Assembly (NCBI RefSeq): GCF_000337735.1
Contig: NZ_AOHX01000026.1
Location: forward strand, 195,160 to 249,152
DNA: 53,993 nt
Reading direction: 5' to 3'
Source: Natronorubrum sulfidifaciens JCM 14089
GTDB lineage: Archaea > Halobacteriota > Halobacteria > Halobacteriales > Natrialbaceae
Below are positions 34,916 to 44,566 of the stretch, one piece after another. Position 1 is the first letter of the stretch; each line of letters begins with the position of its first letter. The position numbers and the translations under genes were made by a program. The notes beneath the pieces were generated by a model, which worked only from the letters and a program-made list of their open reading frames with translations, did not search any database and was not told the origin of the DNA.

Positions 34916-36115
34916 ATGCAACTCGATGGCGTTCGCGTGCTCGATCTCTCGCGACTATTGCCCGGCCCCTATGCCACGCAGTTACTCGCAGATGCTGGCG
35001 CAGAGGTCATCAAAGTCGAAGACACCGGCGTCGGTGACTACGCTCGAGCGATGGAGCCGCTGACAGATCGTGACATCGGCGCGATCTTCGAGATGGTCAA
35101 CCGAGGGAAACACAGCGTCGCGATCGACTTGAAAAGCGAGGACGGGCGAGCGGCGTTCTACCGACTCGTCGAAGAGGCCGACGTCGTCCTCGAGGGCTTT
35201 CGCCCGGGCGTCGTCGACCGACTGGGGATCGACTGCGAGACGCTCACCGAGTACAACGACGAACTGGTCTACTGTTCGCTCACCGGCTACGGACAGGACG
35301 GTCCCTGGGCGGATCGGGCCGGCCACGATATCAACTACGTCTCACTGGCTGGGCTGATGGATCTGACCCGCGACGCCGCTGGCGAGAAGCCACAGGTGCC
35401 CGGCTACCAGATCGGCGATATAGCCGGCGGGCTGTTCGCTGCGTTCGCTATCGTCGGCGCGCTGCTCTCGCGCGAGCTTGGCAACACCGGCGGCGAGTAC
35501 ATCGATGTCGCGATGGCCGACGTCGTCGCCTCGTTCTCCCAGTCGGTTGCCTACCAGTCGGTGACCGGCGATCCAGCCGAGCCGCGACCGGGGGAGACGC
35601 CGCTGACCGGCGGCGTCCCGTGGTACGACAGCTACGAGACCGCCGACGGCAAGTGGATCACGTTCGGCGCACTCGAGCCGAAGTTCTGGCGAGCGTTCTG
35701 TGAGGCGGTCGACCGGGACGACCTCGTCGACAAACACGGCTCGCAGGACCCAGCCGTGCTCGAGGCACTCGAGGACGAACTCGAAGCCCTCTTTCGCGAA
35801 CGAACGCGAGCGGAGTGGGAAACGATGCTTGACGATGTCGATGCGGCGTTTGCCGGCGTCTACACGCCCGCGGAGATGGTCGACCACCCCCAGTTTCAGG
35901 CTCGAGGCCTCGTCGTCCGGCCCGACGACGCACCGCCACGGCTGGGCTTTCCCGCTCGTGGCAGCGACGTGCCGGAGGCGGCTGACGAGACTGTGCCCGC
36001 CCACGGCGAACACACCCGCGAGTATCTCGCCACCGTCGGGTACGACGACGACGCGATCGACGCGCTTCTCGAGGCCGGGACTGTCCGTCGAGACGAGCCC
36101 TACCGCGGCCAGTAA
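34916..36115 (+). CDS. CaiB/BaiF (family III) CoA-transferase
   Basis: A 399-residue CoA-transferase: LDGVRVLDLSRLLPGPYATQLLADAGAEVIKVED at the start, then the NRGKHSVAIDLKS loop, and the catalytic Asp in EYIDVAMADVVASF. Members move CoA between carboxylic acids by a mixed anhydride. It lies 63 bases after the acyl-CoA dehydrogenase and may be cotranscribed, although a TAAAGTATC box near 34887 allows a separate promoter. Confidence 0.93.
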   Translation: MQLDGVRVLDLSRLLPGPYATQLLADAGAEVIKVEDTGVGDYARAMEPLTDRDIGAIFEMVNRGKHSVAIDLKSEDGRAAFYRLVEEADVVLEGFRPGVVDRLGIDCETLTEYNDELVYCSLTGYGQDGPWADRAGHDINYVSLAGLMDLTRDAAGEKPQVPGYQIGDIAGGLFAAFAIVGALLSRELGNTGGEYIDVAMADVVASFSQSVAYQSVTGDPAEPRPGETPLTGGVPWYDSYETADGKWITFGALEPKFWRAFCEAVDRDDLVDKHGSQDPAVLEALEDELEALFRERTRAEWETMLDDVDAAFAGVYTPAEMVDHPQFQARGLVVRPDDAPPRLGFPARGSDVPEAADETVPAHGEHTREYLATVGYDDDAIDALLEAGTVRRDEPYRGQ

Positions 36116-36213
36116 CCGGCAGTACACGCCCACTCGTCGAGGCCGGCCGTCGGCCCTTCAGACTCGAACTGGATGTTCGTCCAGGAAAATAGTTATTAGG
36201 GACGATATCATTG

Positions 36214-36233
36214 CAGTACTCGGGTGCGTACTG
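36214..36233. promoter_or_regulatory. Inverted repeat just before a zinc-ribbon gene
   Basis: CAGTAC (36214-36219) and GTACTG (36228-36233) form a perfect 6-bp inverted repeat with an 8-base spacer, ending one base before the ATG at 36235. It could be an operator or an RNA hairpin controlling translation. Confidence 0.35.
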
Positions 36234-36234
36234 A

Positions 36235-36381
36235 ATGAAGCGATACGATAGCCGATACGAGTGTCGTGACTGTGCAACAGAAGTTCATCCCGTCTCGTAT
36301 CGAGCGAACTGTCCGGACTGTGGTGGACCCCTTCGTTCCACGGCGACACGGTATCGCGGCGGCGAAGCGACAGGGCGCTGA
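36235..36381 (+). CDS. Rubrerythrin-like zinc-ribbon small protein
   Basis: A 48-residue ORF: MKRYDSRYECRDCATEVHPV, then ANCPDCGGPLRS. Two CxxC pairs (Cys10/13 and Cys26/29) make a compact zinc ribbon or rubredoxin-like knuckle. This matches the short haloarchaeal proteins annotated as rubrerythrin-like domain proteins. The codon use fits the genome. A TATA-like AGTTATTAG lies about 40 bases upstream. Confidence 0.75.
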   Translation: MKRYDSRYECRDCATEVHPVSYRANCPDCGGPLRSTATRYRGGEATGR

Positions 36382-36432
36382 GGACTCGTCGCTGGCTCTC
36401 GAGTGGACTTTTGAGGGTGTTTTCGATCCAAT

Positions 36433-36520
36433 ATAGACATATATCCACTCTTTATCGAAATAATAGACATTTAGTCACTATTCTAGCACATACGGAGAAT
36501 ACACCCACAGCGGATATATA
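36433..36520. promoter_or_regulatory. CBS gene promoter and upstream direct repeats
   Basis: A clear TATA box, GGATATATA (36512-36520), fits a start near 36542, just before the ATG at 36548. Upstream, ATAGACAT-N5-CACT occurs twice exactly 30 bp apart (from 36433 and 36463), within AT-rich DNA. These may be activator sites about 75 and 105 bases before the transcription start. Confidence 0.4.
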
Positions 36521-36547
36521 CTGGGTCATGGTACCGCTGTACAAGCC

Positions 36548-36997
36548 ATGATAGAGATTCCAGTCACACACGTGCTGAAGCATGCCGCACCGACGATTGC
36601 GCCGGAGACGCCCGTTACCGAGGCCGCCGTGGAGCTTCGTGCACCCGAGGTGTCGACGCTGGTCGTCCTTGAGGACGAGGCTGTGGTCGGTATCCTCACC
36701 GAATCGGACGTCGTTGCGTTCGTGGCCGAAACGCTCGAGCCTCATTCGGTCGAGACGATCATGTCGTCGCCAGTCACGACGATCTCACCGGGCGAGTCAC
36801 TCGTCGCTGCCGCCGAACTGATGCAAGCGGATGGCGTCAAACACCTGCCAGTCGTCGACGGCGAGACCTACTGTGGGCTCGTCTCCGCGTCCATGCTCGC
36901 GCCGTACCTCTCACGGAACCGACTCGAGATCGACTGGCAGGACGACCCGATTCGAATCGACGCCGGCGAGGGTCATGGCATTCGAGTCAGCGAGTGA
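36548..36997 (+). CDS. Two-CBS-domain protein
   Basis: A 149-residue protein consisting of a pair of CBS domains: VTHVLKHAAPTIAPETPVTEAAVELR...VVGILTESDVVAFV, then VETIMSSPVTTISPGESLVAAAELMQ...LPVVDGETYCGLVS. CBS pairs sense adenosine nucleotides. It has no fused catalytic domain. The promoter is described at 36433-36520. Confidence 0.9.
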   Translation: MIEIPVTHVLKHAAPTIAPETPVTEAAVELRAPEVSTLVVLEDEAVVGILTESDVVAFVAETLEPHSVETIMSSPVTTISPGESLVAAAELMQADGVKHLPVVDGETYCGLVSASMLAPYLSRNRLEIDWQDDPIRIDAGEGHGIRVSE

Positions 36998-37015
36998 GAC
37001 GCCCCTCGGAAGACG

Positions 37016-37534
37016 TCATTCGAACAGTTCTTCGTGTCGTTCCGCGAGATCCGTGTACTCACCCGAGGAGAACATCTCGAAGATCTCCTCGGGGTCGATT
37101 GTCGTCTCCTCGAGCGGCGTGATTTCAGCGGGGACGCCGCGAACGAACGACTCGGGCGGGATGTCGTACTCGTCGGGGATCACCGTTCCGGCGGCGACGA
37201 CGGTGTTCGAGCCGATCGTTGCACCCGTATTGACCGTCGTGTTGAACCCGACCAGCGACTGTTCGTCGATGGTCGCCTCGTTGAGCACTGCCCCGTGGCC
37301 AACCATGACGCGGTCTGCGAGCGTCGAGGCGTGAATCGTTGCGTTGTCACCGATATGTGCCTGTTGCCCAATGCGGACGGGACCGATATCACCACGAAGG
37401 ACGACTCCCGGCCAGACGCTCGCATCGGCCTCGACCGTCACGTCACCGACAAGCGTTGCCTCCCGGCTGACCGATGCCGAATCGTCGATCGTTGGTGTCG
37501 TCCCTTCGAACGCGTACTGTCGACTGTCCACCAT
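37016..37534 (-). CDS. Gamma-carbonic-anhydrase-like LbH protein
   Basis: A 172-residue left-handed beta-helix protein with hexapeptide repeats (VVLRGDIGPVRIGQQAHIGDNATIH, VGHGAVLNEATI). Gamma-class carbonic anhydrase signatures (RGD, IGDN, VGHGA) are partly retained. Carbonic anhydrase activity depends on the three His ligands: HIGDN, H in TIHAST, and VGHG are candidate positions. The start at 37534 (MVDSRQYAFEG) was used. Divergent from the phosphoesterase gene. Confidence 0.85.
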   Translation of the reverse strand: MVDSRQYAFEGTTPTIDDSASVSREATLVGDVTVEADASVWPGVVLRGDIGPVRIGQQAHIGDNATIHASTLADRVMVGHGAVLNEATIDEQSLVGFNTTVNTGATIGSNTVVAAGTVIPDEYDIPPESFVRGVPAEITPLEETTIDPEEIFEMFSSGEYTDLAERHEELFE

Positions 37535-37676
37535 GAGAAAGCGGCCCACGTCGCCGATAATAAGCGTTCGTTACGGGTTCTGTGACCCTCATCCGACGAT
37601 GCGTGTCGCTCGACCGAAGCACTGGGGAGCCCTCGACGGCACCGATGCTTTCCCTCTCGGACGCCACCAGACCAGT

Positions 37677-38351
37677 ATGCTCGTCCTCGGCGACGCCCAC
37701 GCGTCCGATCCGACTCGTCGCGAGACGCTACTCGAACTCTACCGAAGCCTCGAGCCCGAGTACGTACTGCAAGCCGGCGATCTGGAACTGTACGACCCGC
37801 CAGCGCCGACGTGGTTCGTCGCGGGCAACAACGAAAATCTCGACGTCATCGAGGCACTTCGGGCGGGCGAGGAGCCACCGACGCGCGTGACCGCCACCCT
37901 GCTTGCGAGTACAGCCGCGACCGTCGACGGCTGGCGCGTCGCTGGTCTCTCGGGGAACTACGCGCCGACGAAGTACGACTGTACGCGAACTGAACTCGAG
38001 GGGGACCGTCGTCGCCATTTCACCCACGAAGACGTCGAACGGGCGGCCACGCTGTCCGACGTGGACATCCTGGTCACCCACGAGGCGCCGACCGGCCTGC
38101 TGTCGTACGGCTACGATCCAGGCTGTGAACACATCGACGGCCTGCTCGAGACGCTGTCGCCGGCGCTCTGTCTGGTCGGACACCATCACCGCCACCGCGA
38201 GACCGAGATCGACGGCACCCGCGTCGTGAGCCTCGCACCCGCCTGGGAACGGTACTATACGCTCGAGGGCGACCCCGACGGCTTCTCCCTCGAGGCGACA
38301 GATCACGATTGTGGACCACACACCGGAGCCGCGGGGACACGCCCACAGTAA
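37677..38351 (+). CDS. Metallophosphoesterase
   Basis: A 224-residue calcineurin-like phosphoesterase of the YfcE/MJ0936 type. Metal-binding motifs appear in order: LVLGDAH, QAGDLE, GNNEN, VTHEAP and VGHHHRH. The ATG at 37677 gives the usual near-immediate first motif. An upstream in-frame ATG at 37599 would add 26 residues and is less likely. Probable phosphodiesterase; substrate unknown. Confidence 0.87.
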   Translation: MLVLGDAHASDPTRRETLLELYRSLEPEYVLQAGDLELYDPPAPTWFVAGNNENLDVIEALRAGEEPPTRVTATLLASTAATVDGWRVAGLSGNYAPTKYDCTRTELEGDRRRHFTHEDVERAATLSDVDILVTHEAPTGLLSYGYDPGCEHIDGLLETLSPALCLVGHHHRHRETEIDGTRVVSLAPAWERYYTLEGDPDGFSLEATDHDCGPHTGAAGTRPQ

Positions 38352-38399
38352 CGTCTCGGAAAATCGTACTGCCGTCAGATAGACAAACCACTCTCGAAA

Positions 38400-39352
38400 A
38401 TGATAGGATCGATGTGGTTCGAGTCGACACAGGTCGAACTCGTGAGAGATGCGTTTCCGGAGTGGATGGCGTTTTGCTTTGCGATCCTCTCTTACCTCGG
38501 AAGCGTCTGGTTCGTCGCGCCGGCTGTCGTCCTGGCGTACTGGTTCCACGACCGCTACCGGTTTCCTCATGGCTGGGGATCATCATGGGCGGCTACGCGC
38601 TTATGATCGGCCTCAAGGGAGTCTTCGAAACGCCGAGGCCAGTGTGGGTCCAGCAATTGCCCCTGAGTCACTCCCAACGGCCGTTGCACTGCTGTATGCA
38701 CCAGCCGTTCGGTCGGAACAACCAGTTTCCCCAGTGGCCACGCAATTGCCGCGACGATCATCTGGACGATGGTCGGCCTCGAGTTCGACGGGAGCCTAGC
38801 GTCACGCAGGGAACCAGAAACCAGCCGGCAGTGGCGACTGGCTGGTGCTGCGATACTGATTACGCTCGTCTCGGTTTCCCGAGTCGGCGTTGGCGTTCAT
38901 TATCCGATCGACGTGATCGCTGGCGTGATAGTCGGTGTCTGCTATCTGGCCGTGCTACTGCCGATTCGAACCGTAGCCGAGAGCCACCGCGATCACGCTG
39001 GAGCTAGCGTGACGTTCGCTGCTGGAAGCGGGCTTGCACTCTTGGCTATCCGCGCCAGCGGCCAGCCAGACACAGCAGCGTTGTTTGGTGGCTGTGTTGG
39101 GGCGTTCTCGTCTGGCAGTACGCACGGCCGCCTCGAGAGCCGTGGCCGGTGACGGTTCGAATCGGCGTTCAGGCAGCCCTGGGACTGAGTGCACTCGCAG
39201 CTGTCGCGCTCGTCTTCCTCGTCGTCGACACGACACTCGTCTGGCTGGCTATCGGATTCGCGGGCGGAGTACTCGTCGTTGGACTCCCACGGCTGGTCGG
39301 CCAAACGGCTGTCACACCGTCACAGTCAGAGATGACGACCAGTCGCTCGTGA
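38400..39352 (+). pseudogene. PAP2-family phosphatase broken by frameshifts
   Basis: A polytopic PAP2 phosphatase spread over at least three reading frames. The start MIGSMWFESTQVELV and first helices are in one frame (38400-38570). KGVFETPRP (motif 1, Kx6RP) follows in another frame near 38615. FPSGHAIAATIIW (motif 2) at 38727 and SRVGVGVHYPID (motif 3, SRx5Hx3D) are in the first frame again. The last helices (VTVRIGVQAALGLSALAAVAL) shift once more near 39112. All three catalytic motifs survive, but four or so indels prevent a single protein. Real decay or sequencing error cannot be told apart here. Confidence 0.8.
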
Positions 39353-39446
39353 GGTCGTCATATAAGTGCTGGTGACAGTCTCGAGTTTAGTCAGCAACCG
39401 AATCAAAACACGGCCAAAAACGGGGTAGACAGCGGTAGCGACCAGA

Positions 39447-40802
39447 TCAGAACGTCTCGAGGTAGCGATCGAGTTCCCAATCGGAGACGTCGATGAGGTA
39501 CTCCTCGAACTCCTGGCGTTTGGCTTCGACGAACTTCGAGGCGATGTGGTCGCCGAGTGCGCCGGCGATTGCATCGTCTTCCTCGAGGGCGTCGACGGCT
39601 TCACCGAGGTTCGACGGCAGCGTCTCGATGCCGTGTTCGTCGCGTTTGGCCTCGTCGAACTCGTAGATGTTGTCCCGGACCGGGTCCGGTGCCTCGAGGT
39701 CCTGTTCGATGCCGTCGAGACCGGCGTGGATCATGACGGCGATGGCGAGGTAGGGGTTACACGAGGGGTCGGGCGAACGCAGTTCGATACGCGAGGCCGC
39801 AGGGACGCGGGCGGCTGGTTTGCGGATCAGCGCCGAGCGGTTGCGGTCGGACCAGGCCACGTAGACGGGTGCTTCGTAGCCCGGCACGAGGCGTTTGTAG
39901 CTGTTGACCGTCGGGTTCGCAATCGCGGTGATCGCGGGGGCGTGTTCGAGGATGCCCGCGAGGAACGACTTGGCAGTGGCGCTCAGGTCGAACTCGTCGT
40001 CACCGTCGTGGAAGGCGTTCTCGCCGTCCTCGGTGAACAGCGAGATGTGGGTGTGCATCCCCGAGCCGTTGATCTCCGGGATCGGTTTCGGCATGAACGT
40101 CGCGTGATAGTCGTGCTGGGCCGCAATGGCGCGAACGACGGTTCGGAAGGTGCCGACGTTGTCCGCCGTCGTCAGCGCGTCGTCGTACTCGAAGTTGATC
40201 TCGTGTTGGCCCTCGGCGACCTCGTGGTGGCTGGCCTCGACTTCGAAGCCCATGTTCTCGAGTCCGTAGATGATGTCACGGCGCACGTCGCTTGCGAGGT
40301 CTTTCGGTGCGAGGTCGAAGTAGCCGCCAGCGTCGTTCGTTTTGGTCGTTGCACGTCCCTCCTCGTCTTCTTCGAACAGGAAGAACTCGGGTTCGGGGGC
40401 CGCGTTGACCGTATACCCCATCTCGTCAGCGCGCTCGAGTGCCTGCTTGAGCACGTAGCGTGGGTCGCCCTCGAACGGTTCGCCCGTAGAGGTGTTGTAG
40501 ACGTCACAGATCATGCGGGCGGACGAACCATCCTCACGGTTTCGCCACGGCAACACGGCGAAGGTGTCCGGATCGGGGACCAGACGCATGTCCGATTCCT
40601 GAATCCGTACGAAGCCTTCGATCGAAGAGCCGTCGAAATAGATCCCGTCGGCAAACGCCTTCTCGGCCTGTCGGGCCGGCACCGAGACGTTCTTGACCGT
40701 TCCCAGAATGTCCGTAAACTGCAGTCGAAGGAAGTCAATTTCTTTCTCGTCGATTTCGTCGAGTACGGCCTGCTCGGTCTCAGTGATGTTTCCGCTTGTC
40801 AT
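39447..40802 (-). CDS. glnA: Glutamine synthetase
   Basis: Makes glutamine from glutamate and ammonia with ATP. The 451-residue GSI protein has [19 protein letters not shown] and the FDGSSIEGF loop near the N-terminus, then [20 protein letters not shown], and [16 protein letters not shown]. The start at 40802 ([10 protein letters not shown]) is preceded by a TATA-like GTTTTAGTA about 33-40 bases upstream. It is divergent from an Lrp regulator that is likely to control it, as proposed for the same pair in Halobacterium. Confidence 0.96.
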   Translation of the reverse strand: MTSGNITETEQAVLDEIDEKEIDFLRLQFTDILGTVKNVSVPARQAEKAFADGIYFDGSSIEGFVRIQESDMRLVPDPDTFAVLPWRNREDGSSARMICDVYNTSTGEPFEGDPRYVLKQALERADEMGYTVNAAPEPEFFLFEEDEEGRATTKTNDAGGYFDLAPKDLASDVRRDIIYGLENMGFEVEASHHEVAEGQHEINFEYDDALTTADNVGTFRTVVRAIAAQHDYHATFMPKPIPEINGSGMHTHISLFTEDGENAFHDGDDEFDLSATAKSFLAGILEHAPAITAIANPTVNSYKRLVPGYEAPVYVAWSDRNRSALIRKPAARVPAASRIELRSPDPSCNPYLAIAVMIHAGLDGIEQDLEAPDPVRDNIYEFDEAKRDEHGIETLPSNLGEAVDALEEDDAIAGALGDHIASKFVEAKRQEFEEYLIDVSDWELDRYLETF

Positions 40803-40833
40803 CTTTCTCGTCGTGCTACCCAAGTAACTCCGC

Positions 40834-40906
40834 TACTAAAACCCTACTGCTCCAAGCAAATCTTCTCTCCACCGCTTGAAACTGTATATTCGTAAAGTTC
40901 TAAAGG
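40834..40906. promoter_or_regulatory. Divergent glnA/lrp promoter region
   Basis: For glnA, GTTTTAGTA (minus strand, 40834-40842) sits 32-40 bases before its ATG. For lrp, GTTCTAAAGG (40897-40906) sits about 25-30 bases before the ATG at 40929. Between them, CTGTATATTCG (near 40882-40892) is AT-rich and could carry an Lrp-binding site. Confidence 0.4.
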
Positions 40907-40928
40907 CTCGAGTGAGAGGTTGGATGTG

Positions 40929-41390
40929 ATGACGTACGAAAATCTCGATGCAAAACTAGTAAATGCACTTCTGGGCGATGGCCGAGCCAGCCTCCGCAGC
41001 CTTGCCGAGGAGCTCGATGTCTCCGTGACGACCATCTCGAACCACCTTTCTGATCTCGAAGAAGAGGGCGTAATCGAGGGCTACACACCACGAGTCAACT
41101 ACGACGCCGTCGGCTACGACGTCACCGCCGTCATCCAGTTGCAGGTCGAAGGGAACGCGCTGCCCGACATCACTGACACGCTGCGCGACCACCGACAGAT
41201 GATCAGCGTCTACGAGGTTACGGGCGACTACGACGTCATCGCCATCGGCAAGTTCAAAGACACCGATGGGATGAACGACCAGATCAAACAGCTGCTGACC
41301 GATCCAGACATCAAAGCCTCGAACACGAGCGTCGTTCTCAACGCCGTCTCCGAGAACGAACAGTTCGAACTCGAGATCGACGACACCTGA
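40929..41390 (+). CDS. lrp: Lrp/AsnC-family regulator
   Basis: A 153-residue regulator. The N-terminal AsnC-type HTH ([44 protein letters not shown]) is followed by the RAM ligand-binding domain ([15 protein letters not shown]). Such proteins respond to amino acids. Divergent from glnA. The ATG at 40929 is chosen; GTG at 40926 and TTG at 40920 are alternatives. Confidence 0.92.
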   Translation: MTYENLDAKLVNALLGDGRASLRSLAEELDVSVTTISNHLSDLEEEGVIEGYTPRVNYDAVGYDVTAVIQLQVEGNALPDITDTLRDHRQMISVYEVTGDYDVIAIGKFKDTDGMNDQIKQLLTDPDIKASNTSVVLNAVSENEQFELEIDDT

Positions 41391-41470
41391 GCCGATCGTT
41401 CAACCGAACGGACTGACCGTCTTCTCGAGTAGCTCTACCAGCCACCAGACAGCCGTCACCGCCTCGAGAG

Positions 41471-41611
41471 CTATCTGAGATACAACACCAACACGCCAAG
41501 GACGAGCAACAGCAGTCCCCACCACAGCGAGTCGCCGGGCAGGAGTTTCAAACCGAGCGTGACGACGCCGGAGGAAAACAGTGACCAGCCGATAGTCGTT
41601 CGGTATGCCAT
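41471..41611 (-). CDS. 46-residue membrane protein
   Basis: A short ORF encoding 46 residues: MAYRTTIGWSLFSSGVVTLG then a tryptophan-rich junction (PGDSLWWG) and a helix LLLLVLGVLVLYLR. Two hydrophobic segments with a basic end suggest a hairpin membrane peptide. It lies between lrp and the thermosome. The coding bias (C/G in third positions) supports translation. Confidence 0.6.
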   Translation of the reverse strand: MAYRTTIGWSLFSSGVVTLGLKLLPGDSLWWGLLLLVLGVLVLYLR

Positions 41612-41761
41612 ACCAGAGCTCCATCAGCCGGCCCTATAGTTCGTTTGCCTGTTACATTTCGTGTCAGTCAGCACGTCGGAGATATACGGAATGCCGGCAA
41701 TGGTCGACAGCCGACTCGCTCGAGTCGAGCACTGGCTCGGCGCTCGAGGTTGGGTCGGCAG

Positions 41762-41789
41762 AAAAAACGCGTCGTGATGATCGTCGACG
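41762..41789 (-). terminator. Probable thermosome terminator
   Basis: On the minus strand, CGTCG...CGACG forms a small stem (41770-41789 region) and is followed by T6 (41762-41767), about 75 bases after the thermosome stop. Confidence 0.45.
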
Positions 41790-41840
41790 GTGCAGCGTGG
41801 CAACGACAGCGTGGATGGATATGGGGCGTTACAGCCGAAC

Positions 41841-43502
41841 TTACATCATGCCGCCCATGCCGCCGCCCATGCCGCCCATGCCGCCGGGTGCGCCGCCTTC
41901 TTCGTCGCCGCCCTTGTCGGTCGACAGGTCTCCGGCGGAGATGATGTCGTCGATTTTGAGGACGAGGTTCGCGGCCTCAGCAGCGGAGGTAACGGCCTGC
42001 TCTTTGGCGTGGGCCGGTTCGACGACGCCAGCGTCGAAGGTGTTCTCGACGTCGCCCGAGAACACGTTCAGGCCGGCCTGCACGTCGCCGTCGTCGTGAG
42101 CCGCACGCAGGTCGACGAGCGTGTCGATGGAGTCGAGGCCGGCGTTCTCGGCGAGCACGCGTGGGACGAGCTCGAGCGAGTCGGCGAAGGCTTCGACGGC
42201 CAGCTGCTCACGCCCGGAGACGGAGTCAGCGTAATCACGGAGTCGCGAGGCGAGTTCGACCTCGGTCGCACCGCCGCCGGCCAGCACGCGGCCGTCGGAG
42301 ACCGTCTGTGCGACGACGTCGAGTGCGTCGTTGACACCGCGCTCGAGTTCGTCGACGACGTGCTCGGTCGAGCCGCGCAGCAAGAGCGTGACGCCGTGGG
42401 CGTCCTCGCCTTCGACGTAGAACAGTTCGTCCTCGTCGTCGCGGGTGACGTCACCGAAGCCGAGGTCCTCGGCGGTCGCGCTCTCTAAGTCGGAGACAAC
42501 CGCGGCGTCGACGACTTCCGAGAGGAACTCGAGGTCGGACTTCTTGGCACGACGGACGGCGAGGATGCCTTCCTTGGCGAGGTAGTGCTGGGCGAGGTCG
42601 TCGATGCCTTTCTGACAGAAGACGACGTCAGCGCCGAGGTCGACGATGTGGTCGACTTTGTCACGCAGCTGTTTCTCCTCGCGGTCGAGGAACTTCTGGA
42701 GCTGGTCGGGATCGGTAACGGAGACTTCGGTGTCGACGTCAGTCTCTTCGACTTCGATTGCCTCGTTCAGCAGCAGAATGTCAGCGTCCTCGGCTTCGGT
42801 CGGCATGTTGTCGTGGACGGGGTCTTTGTCCACGATGCCGCCCTCGAGCAGGTCGGACTCGCCAACAGCGCGACCGGTCTGCGTCTCGAGGTTGAGGAAC
42901 TCGAGGTCGACAACGTTGTTGCCCTCCGCGTCTTCGACGGTAACCTGACGGACGGCGTCGACGATAAGCTGGGCGAGGTGTTCTTTGTTGACCTCAGTGC
43001 CCTTGCCGGTCATCGAGGTTTCGGCCGTCTTCCGGATGAGCTCCTCGTCGTCGGTGTCGATCTCGCTTGCGATGTCGTCGATCTCCTCGCGGGCCTGCTC
43101 GCTTGCCATGTGGAAGCCCTTGATGATCGCCGTTGGGTGGATGTCCTGCTCTAAGAGGTCCTCGGCGTTTTTGAGGAGTTCGCCCGTGACTGCGACGGCG
43201 GTCGTGGTGCCGTCGCCGGCCTCGTCCTCCTGCGTCTCGGCGACTTCGATTATCATCTCGGCCGTCGGGTTGTCGATGTCCATCTCCTGAAGGATGGTGA
43301 CGCCGTCGTTGGTGATCGTCACCGATCCCATCGAGTCGACGAGCATCTTGTCCATCCCTTTTGGACCGAGTGTCGAGCGTACAGCCTCGGCGACTGCACG
43401 GGCTGCACTGATGTTGTAATCCTGCGCGTCCTTGTCCTTAACGCGCTGGGAATCCTCGCTCATCACGATCATCGGCTGTCCCTGCTGCATTCGCTGGCTC
43501 AT
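41841..43502 (-). CDS. thsA: Thermosome (group II chaperonin) subunit
   Basis: A 553-residue chaperonin subunit that folds proteins in an ATP-driven double ring. [15 protein letters not shown] and GDGTT (residues 96-100) are ATP-site motifs, [10 protein letters not shown] lies in the later equatorial part, and the C-terminus is a GGM repeat ([14 protein letters not shown]). The start at 43502 (MSQRMQQG) matches other haloarchaeal subunits. A TATA-like TTTATGTA (43530-43537) places the transcript start near 43507, which argues against the ATG at 43517. Confidence 0.95.
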   Translation of the reverse strand: MSQRMQQGQPMIVMSEDSQRVKDKDAQDYNISAARAVAEAVRSTLGPKGMDKMLVDSMGSVTITNDGVTILQEMDIDNPTAEMIIEVAETQEDEAGDGTTTAVAVTGELLKNAEDLLEQDIHPTAIIKGFHMASEQAREEIDDIASEIDTDDEELIRKTAETSMTGKGTEVNKEHLAQLIVDAVRQVTVEDAEGNNVVDLEFLNLETQTGRAVGESDLLEGGIVDKDPVHDNMPTEAEDADILLLNEAIEVEETDVDTEVSVTDPDQLQKFLDREEKQLRDKVDHIVDLGADVVFCQKGIDDLAQHYLAKEGILAVRRAKKSDLEFLSEVVDAAVVSDLESATAEDLGFGDVTRDDEDELFYVEGEDAHGVTLLLRGSTEHVVDELERGVNDALDVVAQTVSDGRVLAGGGATEVELASRLRDYADSVSGREQLAVEAFADSLELVPRVLAENAGLDSIDTLVDLRAAHDDGDVQAGLNVFSGDVENTFDAGVVEPAHAKEQAVTSAAEAANLVLKIDDIISAGDLSTDKGGDEEGGAPGGMGGMGGGMGGMM

Positions 43503-43703
43503 AGTCAGCTGATTCATTGATTGTCCTTCTACATAAAGATTCCGTTGTTCGACATTCGCCACAGCGCACAGCGCCAACCATAATCCACCGAAACCACCGT
43601 ACTGCGGTCCGATACCGCGCTAGTCATGGTGTGTGTTAACAGCCATCTTCAGCGATGATAGAATGGGATACACCGCCATATTTAAGAGTGAGTGGAGTTG
43701 CGG

Positions 43704-44414
43704 TCACGACTCGAGTGGCTCGACCAGCGACGGCTCGTCGGTCGACGGATCGTTGACCGCCTTCGAGACGGGGTAGGCCCGCATCTCGTCGGCTGGATAC
43801 GGCTCGAGCAACGCCTGTGGGTCGTCGGCAGTCAGCCACTCGCGTTCGCGCTCGGGCTCGAGGATAACGGCCATCCGGTGGTGGAGGTCCGAGACGAGCT
43901 CGTTCGGAGCGGTGGTGACGATGGTGAAGGTCTCGAGTGGCCCGTCATCTTCGGGCGCGTCCTCGAGGCCGCCGCCGAAGGAATCGAGACCAGTCTGTGT
44001 CGTCTTCTCAGAGGGTTCCCAGCGCTCCCAGAGACCAGCCAACGCGAAGACGCGATCGTCCTCGAACGCGACCCGATAGGGCTGTTTCCCCGCCTCGGTC
44101 TCGACCCACTCGTAGAAGCCGTCCGCGGGAACGAGACACCGCCGCCGTTCGTAGGCCTCGCGAAAGCTCGGCTTCTCGGCGACGGACTCGGCCCGTGCAT
44201 TGATCAGCCCGCCGCTGTCGTCGTCCGCCCACGACGGCACCAGCCCCCACTCGAGTCGTCGAATCGTCTCGGGTTCGTCGCTCGTGATCACTGGCAGTTG
44301 CTGGCCCGGAGCCATGTTGTACCGTGGCGTGTTCACTCCCGAGTCGGCGATTCGCGCATCGAATCGATCCTCGAGGGCCGCCGGCTCGACCATCAGCGTG
44401 TAGCGACCGCACAT
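43704..44414 (-). CDS. HMCES/YedK-type SOS response-associated protein
   Basis: A 236-residue SRAP protein that forms a covalent DNA-protein crosslink with abasic sites in single-stranded DNA. Cys2 of MCGRYTL is the reactive residue. NMAPGQQLPV, GLVPSW, NARAES, VPADGFYEW and LHHRMAVIL supply other SRAP motifs with the Asn, Glu and His. The ATG at 44414 places Cys2 correctly after removal of Met; the in-frame start at 44423 would not. Confidence 0.93.
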   Translation of the reverse strand: MCGRYTLMVEPAALEDRFDARIADSGVNTPRYNMAPGQQLPVITSDEPETIRRLEWGLVPSWADDDSGGLINARAESVAEKPSFREAYERRRCLVPADGFYEWVETEAGKQPYRVAFEDDRVFALAGLWERWEPSEKTTQTGLDSFGGGLEDAPEDDGPLETFTIVTTAPNELVSDLHHRMAVILEPEREREWLTADDPQALLEPYPADEMRAYPVSKAVNDPSTDEPSLVEPLES

Positions 44415-44566
44415 ACCACCCACTTGGTGAGCCTCGAGTAAATCGTTGTCCGCCCGTCGGCACGACCGATCGCTGACTCGAGTATGCGGTCCATACCTCG
44501 CCGGAACGGGACGGTAAGCGCCCTGTTACGATATCCGATTCCACCGGAGCACTCGTTGGGGTCACG

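Noticed and set aside
39546-40895. Plus-strand ORF of 449 residues
   Set aside because: Complete antisense shadow of glnA with no recognisable domain; high GC leaves long open frames opposite genes.
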